From Fibrobacter sp. UWP2 (lineage in GTDB: Bacteria; Fibrobacterota; Fibrobacteria; Fibrobacterales; Fibrobacteraceae), in NCBI RefSeq assembly GCF_900141705.1, contig NZ_FQYM01000018.1, positions 1-64,000 of the forward strand: a stretch of DNA of 64,000 nucleotides, given 5' to 3'. Positions 16,852-25,414 of the stretch are shown one piece after another (position 1 is the stretch's first letter; every line of letters begins with the position of its first letter). The position numbers were made by a program, and so were the translations under genes. A model generated the notes under the pieces. It saw only the letters and a list, made by a program, of their open reading frames with translations, was not told the DNA's origin and did not search any database.

Positions 16852-17858
16852 TGACTCCGGTTGCGCTCTCTGCTGTTTTAGAATGGCTCGGCAATTCAGG
16901 CTTTGTTAAGGACGGCGACTCGGCAGCTATGGACGGCGCCGATTTTTTGTTGACCGGGTTTGCCGCCATAGAAAAGGCGTGCGAAACGGATGTCTCGTTT
17001 TGGTTGGGGAATCTATCGAAGAACGAGACGAATGCGAACGGTGTTTCGGAATCGGTTTTGGCGAACGTGAAGGCGGGCATTGTGTTTGTGCCGACAGACG
17101 TTTCGAAAGCGCAAGTGCCTGGAGCGCGTTGCGTGGTTCCCGTCAAGAACCCCTACCATGTGATGGTCGAATTCCTGAACCGTTTTGTGACCGATACAAT
17201 GGGCCAAGTTACGGGGTGTGCGGCGACGGCCGAAGTTCACCCGTCGGCCGTGGTGGAAGGCTTTGTGGGCGAGGGGACCAGGGTTGGTCCCAATTGCGTT
17301 GTGATGCGTGGAGCCCGCGTGGGGGCAAACTGCGTGCTCGAGGCGAACGTGACCATTTACCCGAACGTGGTGGTGGGCGAGGACTGCGTTTTCCAGGCGG
17401 GCTCGGTCATAGGTTCCCGTGGTTTTGGTTTTTATGAGAACGAGGGCAAACGTCTACCGGTGCCCCATTTGGCAGGCGTTGTCATTGGCGACCGCTGCAG
17501 TTTTGGTGCCAACATGGTAGTGGCCGCGGGCTTTGTTTCGCCCACAACAATTGGCAACGACAGCCATTTTGATTCGTTTGTCCAAATTGGGCACAACAGC
17601 CAGGTGGGCAACAATGTGTACATGGCTTCGCAGTCGGGCATTGCCGGCACGGTCACCGTGGAAGATGACGTGGAGTTTGCCGGGGGAGTGCAGTCGGCGG
17701 GGCATTTGACCATTGGCAAGGGCGCCCGTGTTGCCGCCAAGGCAGGAGTCACCAAGAGCATTCCCGCAGGGAAGGTGGTCGCTGGTTTCCCCGCCGAGGA
17801 CATCAATTTGTGGCGCAAGTCCGTTGTGAGTCTTCGCGTGCTCGCCAAGAAAAAGTAA
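16851..17858 (+). CDS. lpxD: UDP-3-O-(3-hydroxyacyl)glucosamine N-acyltransferase
   Basis: 335 aa, third step of lipid A synthesis. The N-terminal uridine-binding domain is divergent. The C-terminal hexapeptide beta-helix carries the family motif GSRGFGFYENEGKRLPVPH and the catalytic histidine in FVQIGHNSQVGNN. The start is ATG 16851, overlapping the preceding stop by one base (TGATG). lpxC follows after 28 bases, an order different from the enterobacterial lpxD-fabZ-lpxA cluster. lpxA is not in the window. Confidence 0.92.
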   Translation: MTPVALSAVLEWLGNSGFVKDGDSAAMDGADFLLTGFAAIEKACETDVSFWLGNLSKNETNANGVSESVLANVKAGIVFVPTDVSKAQVPGARCVVPVKNPYHVMVEFLNRFVTDTMGQVTGCAATAEVHPSAVVEGFVGEGTRVGPNCVVMRGARVGANCVLEANVTIYPNVVVGEDCVFQAGSVIGSRGFGFYENEGKRLPVPHLAGVVIGDRCSFGANMVVAAGFVSPTTIGNDSHFDSFVQIGHNSQVGNNVYMASQSGIAGTVTVEDDVEFAGGVQSAGHLTIGKGARVAAKAGVTKSIPAGKVVAGFPAEDINLWRKSVVSLRVLAKKK

Positions 17859-17886
17859 AGCCATATTTTTTTATCTTTAAAGTACT

Positions 17887-18765
17887 ATGCCGGCGACCCG
17901 TACTGTGAAATTTGAATCCAGGTCCCTTTCGTATGAGAGGGCCTGTGTGCAGGTCGATATTTGCGAACGCAATTCGCAATTGGAACCGCGAGTGATGTGG
18001 AGTGTGAACGGCAAGCCTTTTTACGGGACCGATGCCGCGAAGTGTTTTGACGAATTGAAGTACAGTACTGCGCGGACCTCCGTATACGCTAACGGGGAAG
18101 CTTCCTTTGACGGTGCGCCTGCACGCTTGGCGTCACCCGAGCACTTGGCGCCAGTTTTTTTGATGTGGCCGCGCCGCCGATTTAACGTGGATGCTTGCGC
18201 CGAAGGTGCCGCACCCTGCTCAGCGGAGTTGCCCATGCTCGACGGGAGCGCTCTCCCTTTTTTCCATGCGGTGCGCAAGCAGGCGGGCACGCCCGAGGAA
18301 CTCGTTTTTTACGACGCTCCTGTGACCGACAGCTGGGAATGGAGTACGGGGGCGGTTCGCATTTACCCGAGTGAAACTTTTGAAGTGGAGTATGTGCTCG
18401 GCTTTGGTTCGGCGGCGAGTGTCGCTGTTTACTCGGCTGAGGACCTGTACAATATTTTTGAAGCTCGGACGTTTATTTTTGAAAGCGAATACGAAAAGGC
18501 CCGCCAAGCGGGGCTTTTGGCCGGAGTTGACGAAACTTGCGGCCTGTTGCTTAAAGATGGAGATGCCGCTTTGAACGCGACAAAGTACCGTGTTGCCGAA
18601 GAGCCCGCGTTCCACAAGATTCTTGACTTGCTTGGGGACTTGACATTTGTGAAGCCCGCCCTCCCCAAGATTCATATTGAAATCCTCAACGGCGGGCATT
18701 TTCACCACCACAAAATCATGGAGAAGGTATTGCCCTATGCTATACGATGCAGAATTTGTCCATAA
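17887..18765 (+). CDS. lpxC: UDP-3-O-acyl-N-acetylglucosamine deacetylase (divergent LpxC)
   Basis: 292 aa, the zinc-dependent committed step of lipid A synthesis. Despite low overall similarity the metal and catalytic residues can be placed: Glu85-His86 (SPEHL), PMLDGSALPF at 116-125, His243 and Asp247 in FHKILDLLGDL, and the C-terminal histidine cluster NGGHFHHHKI near 269-276. ARTFIFESEYEKARQAGLLAG also matches the family. It is slightly shorter than the typical 300-305. TATCTT lies nine bases before the ATG and no ribosome binding site is evident. The last 29 bases overlap fabZ. Confidence 0.85.
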   Translation: MPATRTVKFESRSLSYERACVQVDICERNSQLEPRVMWSVNGKPFYGTDAAKCFDELKYSTARTSVYANGEASFDGAPARLASPEHLAPVFLMWPRRRFNVDACAEGAAPCSAELPMLDGSALPFFHAVRKQAGTPEELVFYDAPVTDSWEWSTGAVRIYPSETFEVEYVLGFGSAASVAVYSAEDLYNIFEARTFIFESEYEKARQAGLLAGVDETCGLLLKDGDAALNATKYRVAEEPAFHKILDLLGDLTFVKPALPKIHIEILNGGHFHHHKIMEKVLPYAIRCRICP

Positions 18766-19204
18766 TCTTTTGCCGCAAAAGGCCCCGTTTGCCTTTGTCG
18801 ACGAAATCCTCGAACTGCAGAAGGGAGACCCCGAATCCCCAGACGAATCCCTGCGCATGCCGAAGATTAAGGCTGTTTGGCATTTGAGTGGCGAAGAAAA
18901 GTTCTTTGGCGGTCATTTCCCGGGCAACCCGGTTTTGCCGGGAGTTCTCCAGGTGGAATCGATGGCGCAGGCAGCGACCATCATGACGCAAATCGCCCGT
19001 CCAGAAGTGGTCGAGGGCAAGCGCCCGGCCTTTATTGGTGTGGACAACTGCCGTTTCCGCGCGGCCGTGATTCCCCCTGCCGACTTGACTTTGATCGTCG
19101 AGATGACCATGGCGCGTCGTACTCTATTCAAGTACCATGGAAAAATCATGCAGGGCGAGACCCTGGTTTGCGAAGCCGACTTTAGCGCGGCCATGGTAAA
19201 ATGA
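18737..19204 (+). CDS. fabZ: 3-hydroxyacyl-ACP dehydratase
   Basis: 155 aa hot-dog-fold enzyme of fatty acid elongation. The active site is complete: His60 in GGHFPGNPVLPG and Glu74 in LQVESMAQA. The start ATG 18737 lies inside the 3' end of lpxC, preceded by GGAGAAGG nine bases upstream, so translation is probably coupled. The ending ATGA overlaps the next gene by four bases. Its place behind lpxC fits the shared use of 3-hydroxyacyl-ACP by lipid A and phospholipid synthesis. The insert KGDPESPDESLRMPK in the first third is longer than usual. Confidence 0.93.
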   Translation: MLYDAEFVHNLLPQKAPFAFVDEILELQKGDPESPDESLRMPKIKAVWHLSGEEKFFGGHFPGNPVLPGVLQVESMAQAATIMTQIARPEVVEGKRPAFIGVDNCRFRAAVIPPADLTLIVEMTMARRTLFKYHGKIMQGETLVCEADFSAAMVK

Positions 19205-20085
19205 CCGAAAAACTGAACGTCCTGATACTTGCTGCCGGGCTGGGTACGCGCCTTCGCCCGTTGACGAACGACGTCCCGAAACCGCTTGTGCCCGTGGTGG
19301 ACGCGAGCATTTTGGAGCAGCAGGCAATCAAGGCCCGTGCCATTGGGGACGTTCGTTTGCACGCCAATGCCCACTACCTGGCAAACCAGGTGGTGGCCGA
19401 AGGCGAACGCCTGGGCTTTGAGAAGGTCTGGGTCGAACATCCCGAAATCCTCGGGACGGCAGGGCCGTTGCGCCGTATTTATGCGGCTGGCTACCGTGGC
19501 GGTCTCTTGATTATGAACGGCGATGCCTATTGCGATTTTGACTTGAAGGCCTTTGTTGAAAATGCGCGGGCATTGGCCGCTCAGCCGAATGGGCCGCAGG
19601 TGGCGCTCTTGGCGGTGGACTTTGCGAAGGTGAATACCTTTCGTGTAGGTGCAGACGGTCGCTTGGCTGGCGTGGTCGGCCGTTTTGGTGCTACAGAAGG
19701 TGAGCCCGCGACATTCTCCGGCGTTTCGTGGTACAGCGATGCAGCCCTCTCTCGAATTAAACCGGGGGAGTTCGACATCCGCGAATTCTGGAAGCAGGAA
19801 ATTGCGGCCGGCCGTGCCCCCTTTGTGGACATGACGCAACTGTATGCCCAGTGGATAGACATGGGTTCCCCCGAGGGTCTCATGGCGGCGGTGGAGGCCC
19901 GCCTCAAGGAACTGGGCCGCGACGTGAACGAAGCCGTCATCGAACCCGGCGCCGAAATTCCTGCCGGCGTGACCCTCAAGCATTCTGTGATTTATAAGGG
20001 GGCCGAAATTCAACCCGGCGAAACGGTTGAAAACGAAATCCGCGGCAAGGGTTTCAAGTGGAACGTTAGCGCGGCGTCATCCTGA
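19201..20085 (+). CDS. Sugar-1-phosphate nucleotidyltransferase (MurU/GMPP-like)
   Basis: 294 aa. The nucleotide-binding signature LAAGLGTRLRPLTNDVPKPL is at residues 11-30, and the metal-site aspartate lies in LIMNGDAYCDF. WIDMGSPEGL closes the catalytic domain, and a short C-terminal beta-helix-like part follows. It transfers NMP to a sugar-1-phosphate; the overall layout resembles MurU or mannose-1-phosphate guanylyltransferase, and the sugar cannot be decided. The last two codons and the stop (TCA TCC TGA) lie inside the dispersed repeat at 20076-20110, so the C-terminus appears to have been reset by that insertion. Confidence 0.85.
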   Translation: MTEKLNVLILAAGLGTRLRPLTNDVPKPLVPVVDASILEQQAIKARAIGDVRLHANAHYLANQVVAEGERLGFEKVWVEHPEILGTAGPLRRIYAAGYRGGLLIMNGDAYCDFDLKAFVENARALAAQPNGPQVALLAVDFAKVNTFRVGADGRLAGVVGRFGATEGEPATFSGVSWYSDAALSRIKPGEFDIREFWKQEIAAGRAPFVDMTQLYAQWIDMGSPEGLMAAVEARLKELGRDVNEAVIEPGAEIPAGVTLKHSVIYKGAEIQPGETVENEIRGKGFKWNVSAASS

Positions 20086-20110
20086 ACAAGCGTAGCGCAG
20101 TGAAGGATCC
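20076..20110 (+). repeat. Dispersed GTCATCCTGA...GAAGGATC repeat, copy 1
   Basis: GTCATCCTGAA opens and GTGAAGGATCC closes a 35-base element. Related copies are at 28613-28699 and 44098-44138. This copy supplies the stop codon of the preceding nucleotidyltransferase and lies ahead of trmJ. Confidence 0.7.
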
Positions 20111-20138
20111 AGGAAGAATTTTTTGAAGAGTTTTGATT

Positions 20139-20912
20139 ATGCGTAAATTCAGAGTCGTACTTGTTGAACCGGAACATCCCCATAACGTGGGCTTTGTCGC
20201 TCGCGCCATGCACTGCTACGCCTTGCCCGAGCTCTACATCGTTTACCCCAAGCGCGAGAAGGTCATCGAGAATTCGTACCACACGGCGGCCAACAGCCAC
20301 GACATTTTGGACAACGCGAAAATTGTCCACACCTTTGAAGAGGCTATTGGAGATTGCGCTTGTGCGGTCGCCTACAGTCGCCGCATTTTCGGGAGCGCTA
20401 TCAAGCACACGATGGTGCAGAACCTTTCGGACATGCTTCCGGAAGACGGTACTGTGGCGCTCGTGTTCGGTCGCGAGTCCTGCGGGCTTGCCCTTGAGGA
20501 GGTGAACGCCTGCACGTACCAGTGCGAAATCCCGGTGCCCGGCCTCATGAGCTTGAACCTCGGGCAGGCGGTGGCGGTTTCGCTCTATGAACTTTGCCGC
20601 TCCGGCGCCCTTGCCAACGGCGAGGGACGTGCTAAGCGCACCACCAGGGGTGTTGCGGAGACCGGCCCCGCCACCATCCAGCAAATCGAGAGCTTCAAGG
20701 CGTTCTTGGACCGCTACCTGACGGGGCAGTACCACGACCAGGCATGGCGCGACAACTTCCTCAACACGATGGTGCAGCGCCTGCACCCCACACGCAACGA
20801 ACTTTCGGCTTTGTTCGGGCTCATCCGTAATCTCGCGAAAAAGCCTGCCCGCCTGGAACGTGCGTTAGATAAGGTAGCCAAGCAAGCGGCACAGCAAGCC
20901 GATGATAAATGA
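20139..20912 (+). CDS. trmJ: SPOUT-class tRNA/rRNA methyltransferase, TrmJ type
   Basis: 257 aa. The N-terminal SPOUT domain begins VVLVEPEHPHNVGFVARAM. The knot motifs are ALVFGRESCGLALEE and VPGLMSLNLGQAVAVSLYEL, and the C-terminal helical extension contains FLNTMVQRLHPTRNEL, all characteristic of TrmJ. TrmJ methylates the 2'-OH of tRNA position 32. The start is ATG 20139 (TTG 20133 is an alternative). The end overlaps dut by four bases (ATGA). Confidence 0.88.
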   Translation: MRKFRVVLVEPEHPHNVGFVARAMHCYALPELYIVYPKREKVIENSYHTAANSHDILDNAKIVHTFEEAIGDCACAVAYSRRIFGSAIKHTMVQNLSDMLPEDGTVALVFGRESCGLALEEVNACTYQCEIPVPGLMSLNLGQAVAVSLYELCRSGALANGEGRAKRTTRGVAETGPATIQQIESFKAFLDRYLTGQYHDQAWRDNFLNTMVQRLHPTRNELSALFGLIRNLAKKPARLERALDKVAKQAAQQADDK

Positions 20913-21349
20913 ACATGACCACGAAGACGATTAAAATTCAATATCTTGACGATTCTATCACGCGCCTCACGTATGTGGGCGGCAAGTCCGACTGGATTGA
21001 CCTTGCGGCGGCGGAGACCGTGACGCTCAAGGCGGGGGAGTTCAGGCTCATTCACCTAGGGGTCGCGATGAAGTTGCCCGAGGGTTACGAGGCGCATATC
21101 GCCCCGCGCAGTTCCACGTTCAAGAACTTCGGCATCTTGCAGGCGAATTCGGTGGGCGTGGTGGATTCCAGCTACTGCGGCGCGAACGACTGGTGGAAAA
21201 TGCCTGTTTATGCCACTCGCGATGTGACCATCGAGAAGGGGAGCCGCATCGCTCAGTTCCGCATCATGGAAATCCAGCCGACCCTCACCTTCGAAGAAGG
21301 TTCTCTCGACGGCGCCGACCGCGGCGGATTTGGAAGTACGGGAATATAA
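20909..21349 (+). CDS. dut: dUTP diphosphatase
   Basis: 146 aa, the normal length of the trimeric enzyme, which hydrolyses dUTP to dUMP. The conserved motifs are present: IHLGVAMKLPEGYEAHIAPR, SSTFKNFGI, VVDSSYCGAND with the catalytic Asp, RIAQFRIMEI, and the terminal GGFGSTGI that closes over the active site. The start overlaps the trmJ stop; a second ATG at 20915 is possible. Confidence 0.94.
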   Translation: MNMTTKTIKIQYLDDSITRLTYVGGKSDWIDLAAAETVTLKAGEFRLIHLGVAMKLPEGYEAHIAPRSSTFKNFGILQANSVGVVDSSYCGANDWWKMPVYATRDVTIEKGSRIAQFRIMEIQPTLTFEEGSLDGADRGGFGSTGI

Positions 21350-21395
21350 AGTTTTTTATATTATTTCCGCAAAAATTTTTAACAAGGATATTGTT

Positions 21396-22379
21396 ATGGC
21401 AAAGATTGCTATTCTCGGTTACGGTAACCTCGGTCGCGGTGTGGAATGCGCCGTGAAGCAGGCTCCGGATATGGAACTCGTCGCCGTTTTCACCCGTCGT
21501 GACCCCGCTACGGTCAAGATCCAGACGGCGGGCGTTCCGGTGCTGAACGTTTCTGAAATGGAAGCCTGGAAGGATAAGGTGGACCTGCTCATCATTTGTG
21601 GCGGTTCCGCTACCGACCTGCCGGTGCTCACCCCGAAGTACGCTGCTATGTTCAACGTGATCGACTCCTTCGACACGCACGCCAAGATTCCGCAGCACTT
21701 CGCCGCTGTTGACGCTGCCGCCAAGGCCGCCGGCAAGATCGCGATGATTTCCGTCGGTTGGGACCCGGGCATGTTCAGCCTGAACCGCGTGTACGCCCAG
21801 TCCATTCTCCCGGAAGGCAAGGACTACACGTTCTGGGGCAAGGGTGTTAGCCAGGGCCACAGCGACGCTGTCCGCCGCATCAAGGGCGTGAAGAACGCCA
21901 AGCAGTACACCTGCCCGGTGGAAGCGGCTCTCGAAGCCGTGCGTAGCGGTTCCATGCCGGAACTCACCACTCGCCAGAAGCACACCCGTCTCGTTTACGT
22001 GGTTGCCGAAGAAGGTGCCGACAAGGCTTACATCGAAAACGCCATCAAGACGATGCCGAACTACTTCGATGAATACGACACCACGGTAAACTTCATCAGC
22101 GAAGAAGAATTCAACAAGAACCACAGCGGGCTCGCTCACGGCGGTTTCGTGATTCGTACCGGCAAGACCGGCATGAATAAGGAACACACTCACGTGATCG
22201 AATATAGCCTCAAGCTCGATTCCAATCCGGAATTCACGACCAGCGTCCTCGTGGCCTACGCCCGCGCCGCTCTCCGCATGAAGGCTAACGGCGTGACCGG
22301 TTGCAAGACTGTTCTCGACGTGCCGCCTGCATACCTCAGCACGCTCAGCGACGAAGAATTAAGGGCTCATTGCCTGTAA
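21396..22379 (+). CDS. ddh: meso-Diaminopimelate dehydrogenase
   Basis: 327 aa. It makes meso-DAP directly from tetrahydrodipicolinate with NADPH and ammonia, the one-step variant of the lysine/peptidoglycan pathway. It has the nucleotide-binding motif AILGYGNLGRGVECAV at residues 4-19, FTRRDPATV, and the substrate-site segments SVGWDPGMFSLNRV and WGKGVSQGHSDAVRRIKGV, which are diagnostic for Ddh. The start ATG 21396 follows AAGGA; the open frame upstream is not used. thiD begins eight bases after the stop. Confidence 0.95.
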   Translation: MAKIAILGYGNLGRGVECAVKQAPDMELVAVFTRRDPATVKIQTAGVPVLNVSEMEAWKDKVDLLIICGGSATDLPVLTPKYAAMFNVIDSFDTHAKIPQHFAAVDAAAKAAGKIAMISVGWDPGMFSLNRVYAQSILPEGKDYTFWGKGVSQGHSDAVRRIKGVKNAKQYTCPVEAALEAVRSGSMPELTTRQKHTRLVYVVAEEGADKAYIENAIKTMPNYFDEYDTTVNFISEEEFNKNHSGLAHGGFVIRTGKTGMNKEHTHVIEYSLKLDSNPEFTTSVLVAYARAALRMKANGVTGCKTVLDVPPAYLSTLSDEELRAHCL

Positions 22380-22386
22380 TAGCAGA

Positions 22387-23190
22387 ATGGATTCCATGAA
22401 GACTGCACTCACGATTGCAGGTTCTGATTCCAGCGGTGGTGCCGGCATCCAGGCTGACATCAAGACGATGACAGTTCATGGCGTTTTTGCCATGAGCGCC
22501 GTTACCGCTTTGACGGCGCAGAATACACTCGGCGTCACCGACATCATGGAGGCTTCTCCTGATTTTCTCTCGCACGAACTGGATGCCGTTTTTACGGACA
22601 TCTTTCCGGATGCGGTCAAGACGGGCATGGTCTCTAGCAGTGGTCTCATCCATGTAATTGCGGACAAGTTAAAGCAGTACAAGGCAAGGAACATTGTGGT
22701 GGACCCGGTGATGGTCGCGACGAACGGGGCGAAGCTTATTTGCGACGAGGCGATAGAAACGCTCAAGTCCGAGCTTTTGCCCCTTGCTACAGTCATTACG
22801 CCGAACCGCCCCGAAGCCGAAGTGCTCACGGGAAACAAGATCAATTCGGAATCCGGCATGGAAGCCGCCGCCCAAAAGATCTACGAGGCGTTTGGTTGTG
22901 CCGTGCTGATGAAGGGCGGCCACGACTTGAACGATGCCAATGATTTGCTGTGGACCGCCAAAGGCCCGCAGTGGTTCTACGGCAAAAAGATTGACAACCC
23001 CAATACCCACGGTACTGGCTGCACGTTGAGCAGCGCCATTGCCTCGAACCTCGCGCTGGGAAACGACCTTTCTGTTTCCGTGAAAAATGCGAAGGATTAC
23101 ATTTCGGCGGCGCTTGGCTCCATGCTCGACCTGGGCCACGGCAAGGGCCCCATGAACCACGCCTTTGCGTTCAGTTCCAAACTGCGCTGA
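22387..23190 (+). CDS. thiD: Hydroxymethylpyrimidine / phosphomethylpyrimidine kinase
   Basis: 267 aa ribokinase-fold enzyme that phosphorylates HMP and HMP-P for thiamine synthesis. It has the substrate motif AGSDSSGGAGIQADIKTM near residues 11-28, VVDPVMVATNGAKL, TPNRPEAEVL, and the catalytic anion-hole motif NTHGTGCTLSSAIASNLA. An alternative start is ATG 22396. It is the last gene of the forward run and converges on dnaA across a terminator. Confidence 0.94.
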   Translation: MDSMKTALTIAGSDSSGGAGIQADIKTMTVHGVFAMSAVTALTAQNTLGVTDIMEASPDFLSHELDAVFTDIFPDAVKTGMVSSSGLIHVIADKLKQYKARNIVVDPVMVATNGAKLICDEAIETLKSELLPLATVITPNRPEAEVLTGNKINSESGMEAAAQKIYEAFGCAVLMKGGHDLNDANDLLWTAKGPQWFYGKKIDNPNTHGTGCTLSSAIASNLALGNDLSVSVKNAKDYISAALGSMLDLGHGKGPMNHAFAFSSKLR

Positions 23191-23216
23191 ATCGTCTGGA
23201 ATCTTTGCAAAACAAT

Positions 23217-23244
23217 AAAGGCCGTCGGTTTCCCGGCGGCTTTT
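23217..23244. terminator. Bidirectional terminator between thiD and dnaA
   Basis: Stem GCCGTCGG (23221-23228) and CCGGCGGC (23233-23240), one wobble, loop TTTC, flanked by AAAG and TTTT. Confidence 0.7.
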
Positions 23245-23264
23245 GCTGTATAGTGAACAAAGTA

Positions 23265-24593
23265 TTAGTCGTGGATCGAGTTCTTGAGCGTCTCGATGAG
23301 GCGTGCAAAACTGGAGTCCGTTTCCATCTCTTTTTTGACGCTCTTGATGGCGTGTACCACGGTGGAGTGGTCCTTGCCGCCAAAGCGGGAGCCGATGCTC
23401 TGCAGGCTGATAGAAGAGCATTCGCGCATCAGGTACATGGCGACCTGGCGGGCCTTCGAGATTTCCTTGGTGCCGCGACCCGGCTCGGTGAGTTTGGATT
23501 CGGGTACTTCGTAGTGCTGCGATACAGCATGGAGCACGGCGTCGAGGCTTACGCGGCGGCGGAGCGTCGGGGCAATTTCGGCGACGACCTTTTGGGCGAT
23601 TCCCATGTCGATGTCGTGATTCATGAGGCTCGACTGGAGCGTGAGCTTGATGATGGCGCTCTCGAGGCAGCGCACGTTGCTCGCGATTTTCTCGGCGAGG
23701 AAGTGGAGGACTTCGTCGCTGATTTCCAAATGGCGTTCCTCGGCCTTTTTGTGGAGGATCGCTTCGCGGGTCTCGACGTCGGGCGGCTGGATGTCGACCG
23801 TGAGGCCCCAGGCAAAGCGGCTGACCAGGCGGTCCGAAAGGTTCTTGACTTCGACTGCCGGAGCGTCGGAGGTAAGCACGATCTGCTTGCCTGCCTGGTG
23901 CAGGGCGTTGAAGATGAGGAAGAACTCGTTTTGAGTCTCGTACTTGCCGGTCCAGTTCTGGATGTCGTCGATGAGGAGGATGTCCACTTCGTTGCGGTAG
24001 AAGTCGCTCATCTCGGTCACGCGGCTCTCGCGCAGGCACTTGAGGTACTGCTGCGAAAAGTCCTCGCTGGTGAGGTAGCATACGCGCTTGTTCGGGTCTT
24101 CTTCGAGAATGTAGTTGCCAATAGCCTGCAGCAAGTGCGTTTTGCCGAGGCCCGAGGAACCATAAATAAAGAGCGGGTTGTACTGCGTGCCGTCGGGGTT
24201 TCTTGCGACTGCGAGGGCGGCGTTGAAGGCGAGCTGCGCTTTGTCTCCAGGCACAAAGTTCTCGAAGCGGAAACTGCCGGAGAGCGGCACACTCGGCTTC
24301 ACAAAGTCTTTGAATACGTGATCGCCCGGAGGCGTAACTTGTTGACTAACAGTCTCTTGCGACTGGAATTCAAATTCCATCGGGGCGTCGCTGTGCGTGG
24401 TTTCGCGCCAGGCGAGGCGGATGAGTTCCTTGTAGGCGGAGTAGACGGAAGTGTCCAGTCCGGGCGGGACCGAGATGACGGCGTGGCCCACGGTCTGACT
24501 GCTGAGCTTGGTCGAGGCAAAATAGGTCTTGTACACGGAATCGGAGAGCATTCCGCGAAGGTAGTTCAAACATCTTTCCCATTCGACTTGCAT
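23265..24593 (-). CDS. dnaA: Chromosomal replication initiator DnaA
   Basis: 442 aa. N-terminal DnaB-interaction domain I (VEWERCLNYLRGML), a variable linker, then the AAA+ domain with Walker A GSSGLGKTHLLQAIGNYI and Walker B ILLIDDIQNW. The C-terminal DNA-binding domain contains the DnaA-box recognition signature GGKDHSTVVHAIKSVKKEM. The start is ATG 24593, because AAGGA lies ten bases upstream and the GTG at 24602 would sit on top of it. The usual neighbours dnaN and recF are absent; the gene stands alone between thiD and a membrane protein gene. Confidence 0.96.
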   Translation of the reverse strand: MQVEWERCLNYLRGMLSDSVYKTYFASTKLSSQTVGHAVISVPPGLDTSVYSAYKELIRLAWRETTHSDAPMEFEFQSQETVSQQVTPPGDHVFKDFVKPSVPLSGSFRFENFVPGDKAQLAFNAALAVARNPDGTQYNPLFIYGSSGLGKTHLLQAIGNYILEEDPNKRVCYLTSEDFSQQYLKCLRESRVTEMSDFYRNEVDILLIDDIQNWTGKYETQNEFFLIFNALHQAGKQIVLTSDAPAVEVKNLSDRLVSRFAWGLTVDIQPPDVETREAILHKKAEERHLEISDEVLHFLAEKIASNVRCLESAIIKLTLQSSLMNHDIDMGIAQKVVAEIAPTLRRRVSLDAVLHAVSQHYEVPESKLTEPGRGTKEISKARQVAMYLMRECSSISLQSIGSRFGGKDHSTVVHAIKSVKKEMETDSSFARLIETLKNSIHD

Positions 24594-24706
24594 CACAAAC
24601 ACATCCTTCTCAAAAGCAAAATAAAATCTATCAACAACTAGGTGATTAAATCTAATAATTTAAAGGCCGGTTGTTGATAAGTTTGGGCGGATAAATGGAA
24701 AAAAAA

Positions 24707-24732
24707 CGTTTGTAAACCTGAATTTACAAACG
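24707..24732. promoter_or_regulatory. Perfect 10-bp inverted repeat between dnaA and the divergent gene
   Basis: CGTTTGTAAA (24707-24716) and TTTACAAACG (24723-24732) are exact inverse copies around CCTGAA. On the dnaA strand the hairpin is followed by T8. It may be an operator or an attenuator/terminator in the dnaA leader. Two near-matches to the DnaA box lie nearby: TTATCAACA (reverse strand of 24672-24680) and CTATCAACA (24628-24636). Confidence 0.45.
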
Positions 24733-24832
24733 GAGGGCGCTTTTCGTTACGGAGCCCGTATCGTTTTTTTTCGCCAATTGGGCGAAGAGGCGTTGTTTTG
24801 GCGATGTAAAGCTTTACTAAATTTGAGGTATT

Positions 24833-25414
24833 ATGGAATCTTTAGAGTGGTATGGATATATCGTTTGGCTCCCCCTTGTTTTTTGGGTCGGCTTGTTTTT
24901 TTGGTTTTGGCGCTATTCCGGCACCCTGTATTTGAAGAAGATGATAAAGAAAGGAAAAAAATGGGCGGTAATCCCCGAGGCGTTCTCCAAGAATCCCTCG
25001 AGTTTTACGCGTTTGCGCCTAAAGAACTTCCTTTTATCGCTGCTGGTGTCGGCGCTTTCGGCGCTTTCGGTGGCATGGTGCCTGAGTGCTTTCGCGGGGA
25101 TCGACTCCGCCCTGGTGCTTTTGGCTGTAGTGCCGTTCCTTTTGGTTGCCGTTTTCCTCTACAAGGTGGCCATGGCGAAGGTTTCGACCACTTATCAGGC
25201 CGCCTACTTTTTGGAATACTGCCGTGCCCGTTACGAGAGTGACAAGAAGGGCGCGCTGAGGAACGAGGCCGATATCCACAACAGGGCCATTTGGAGCTTT
25301 GCCAAAAAGCTGAAGAACGCCGAGGCGCACAAACGCCTATGGAAGTACGTGAACGCGATGGCGAATACAAAGAAAATCCCACCCGACGTAATGGCGGAGA
25401 CCATGTATGGCTAA
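24833..25414 (+). CDS. Hypothetical membrane protein, 193 aa
   Basis: Three hydrophobic helices: GYIVWLPLVFWVGLFFWFW (about 8-26), LLSLLVSALSALSVAWCLSA (about 67-86) and ALVLLAVVPFLLVAVFLYKV (about 93-112). They are followed by a charged cytoplasmic helical tail (AKKLKNAEAHKRLWKYV). No family is recognised. Its stop overlaps the start of the squalene-synthase-like gene by eight bases, which suggests coupled expression. TAAATTTG and a GAGG ribosome binding site precede the ATG. Confidence 0.65.
   Translation: MESLEWYGYIVWLPLVFWVGLFFWFWRYSGTLYLKKMIKKGKKWAVIPEAFSKNPSSFTRLRLKNFLLSLLVSALSALSVAWCLSAFAGIDSALVLLAVVPFLLVAVFLYKVAMAKVSTTYQAAYFLEYCRARYESDKKGALRNEADIHNRAIWSFAKKLKNAEAHKRLWKYVNAMANTKKIPPDVMAETMYG

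Noticed and set aside
23205-24641. 478-codon forward open frame opposite dnaA
   Set aside because: DnaA motifs on the other strand are complete; this frame has no recognisable domain.
24594-24832. Replication origin next to dnaA
   Set aside because: Only two imperfect DnaA boxes in opposite orientation and no clear unwinding element with repeats; the usual dnaN/recF neighbours are missing.
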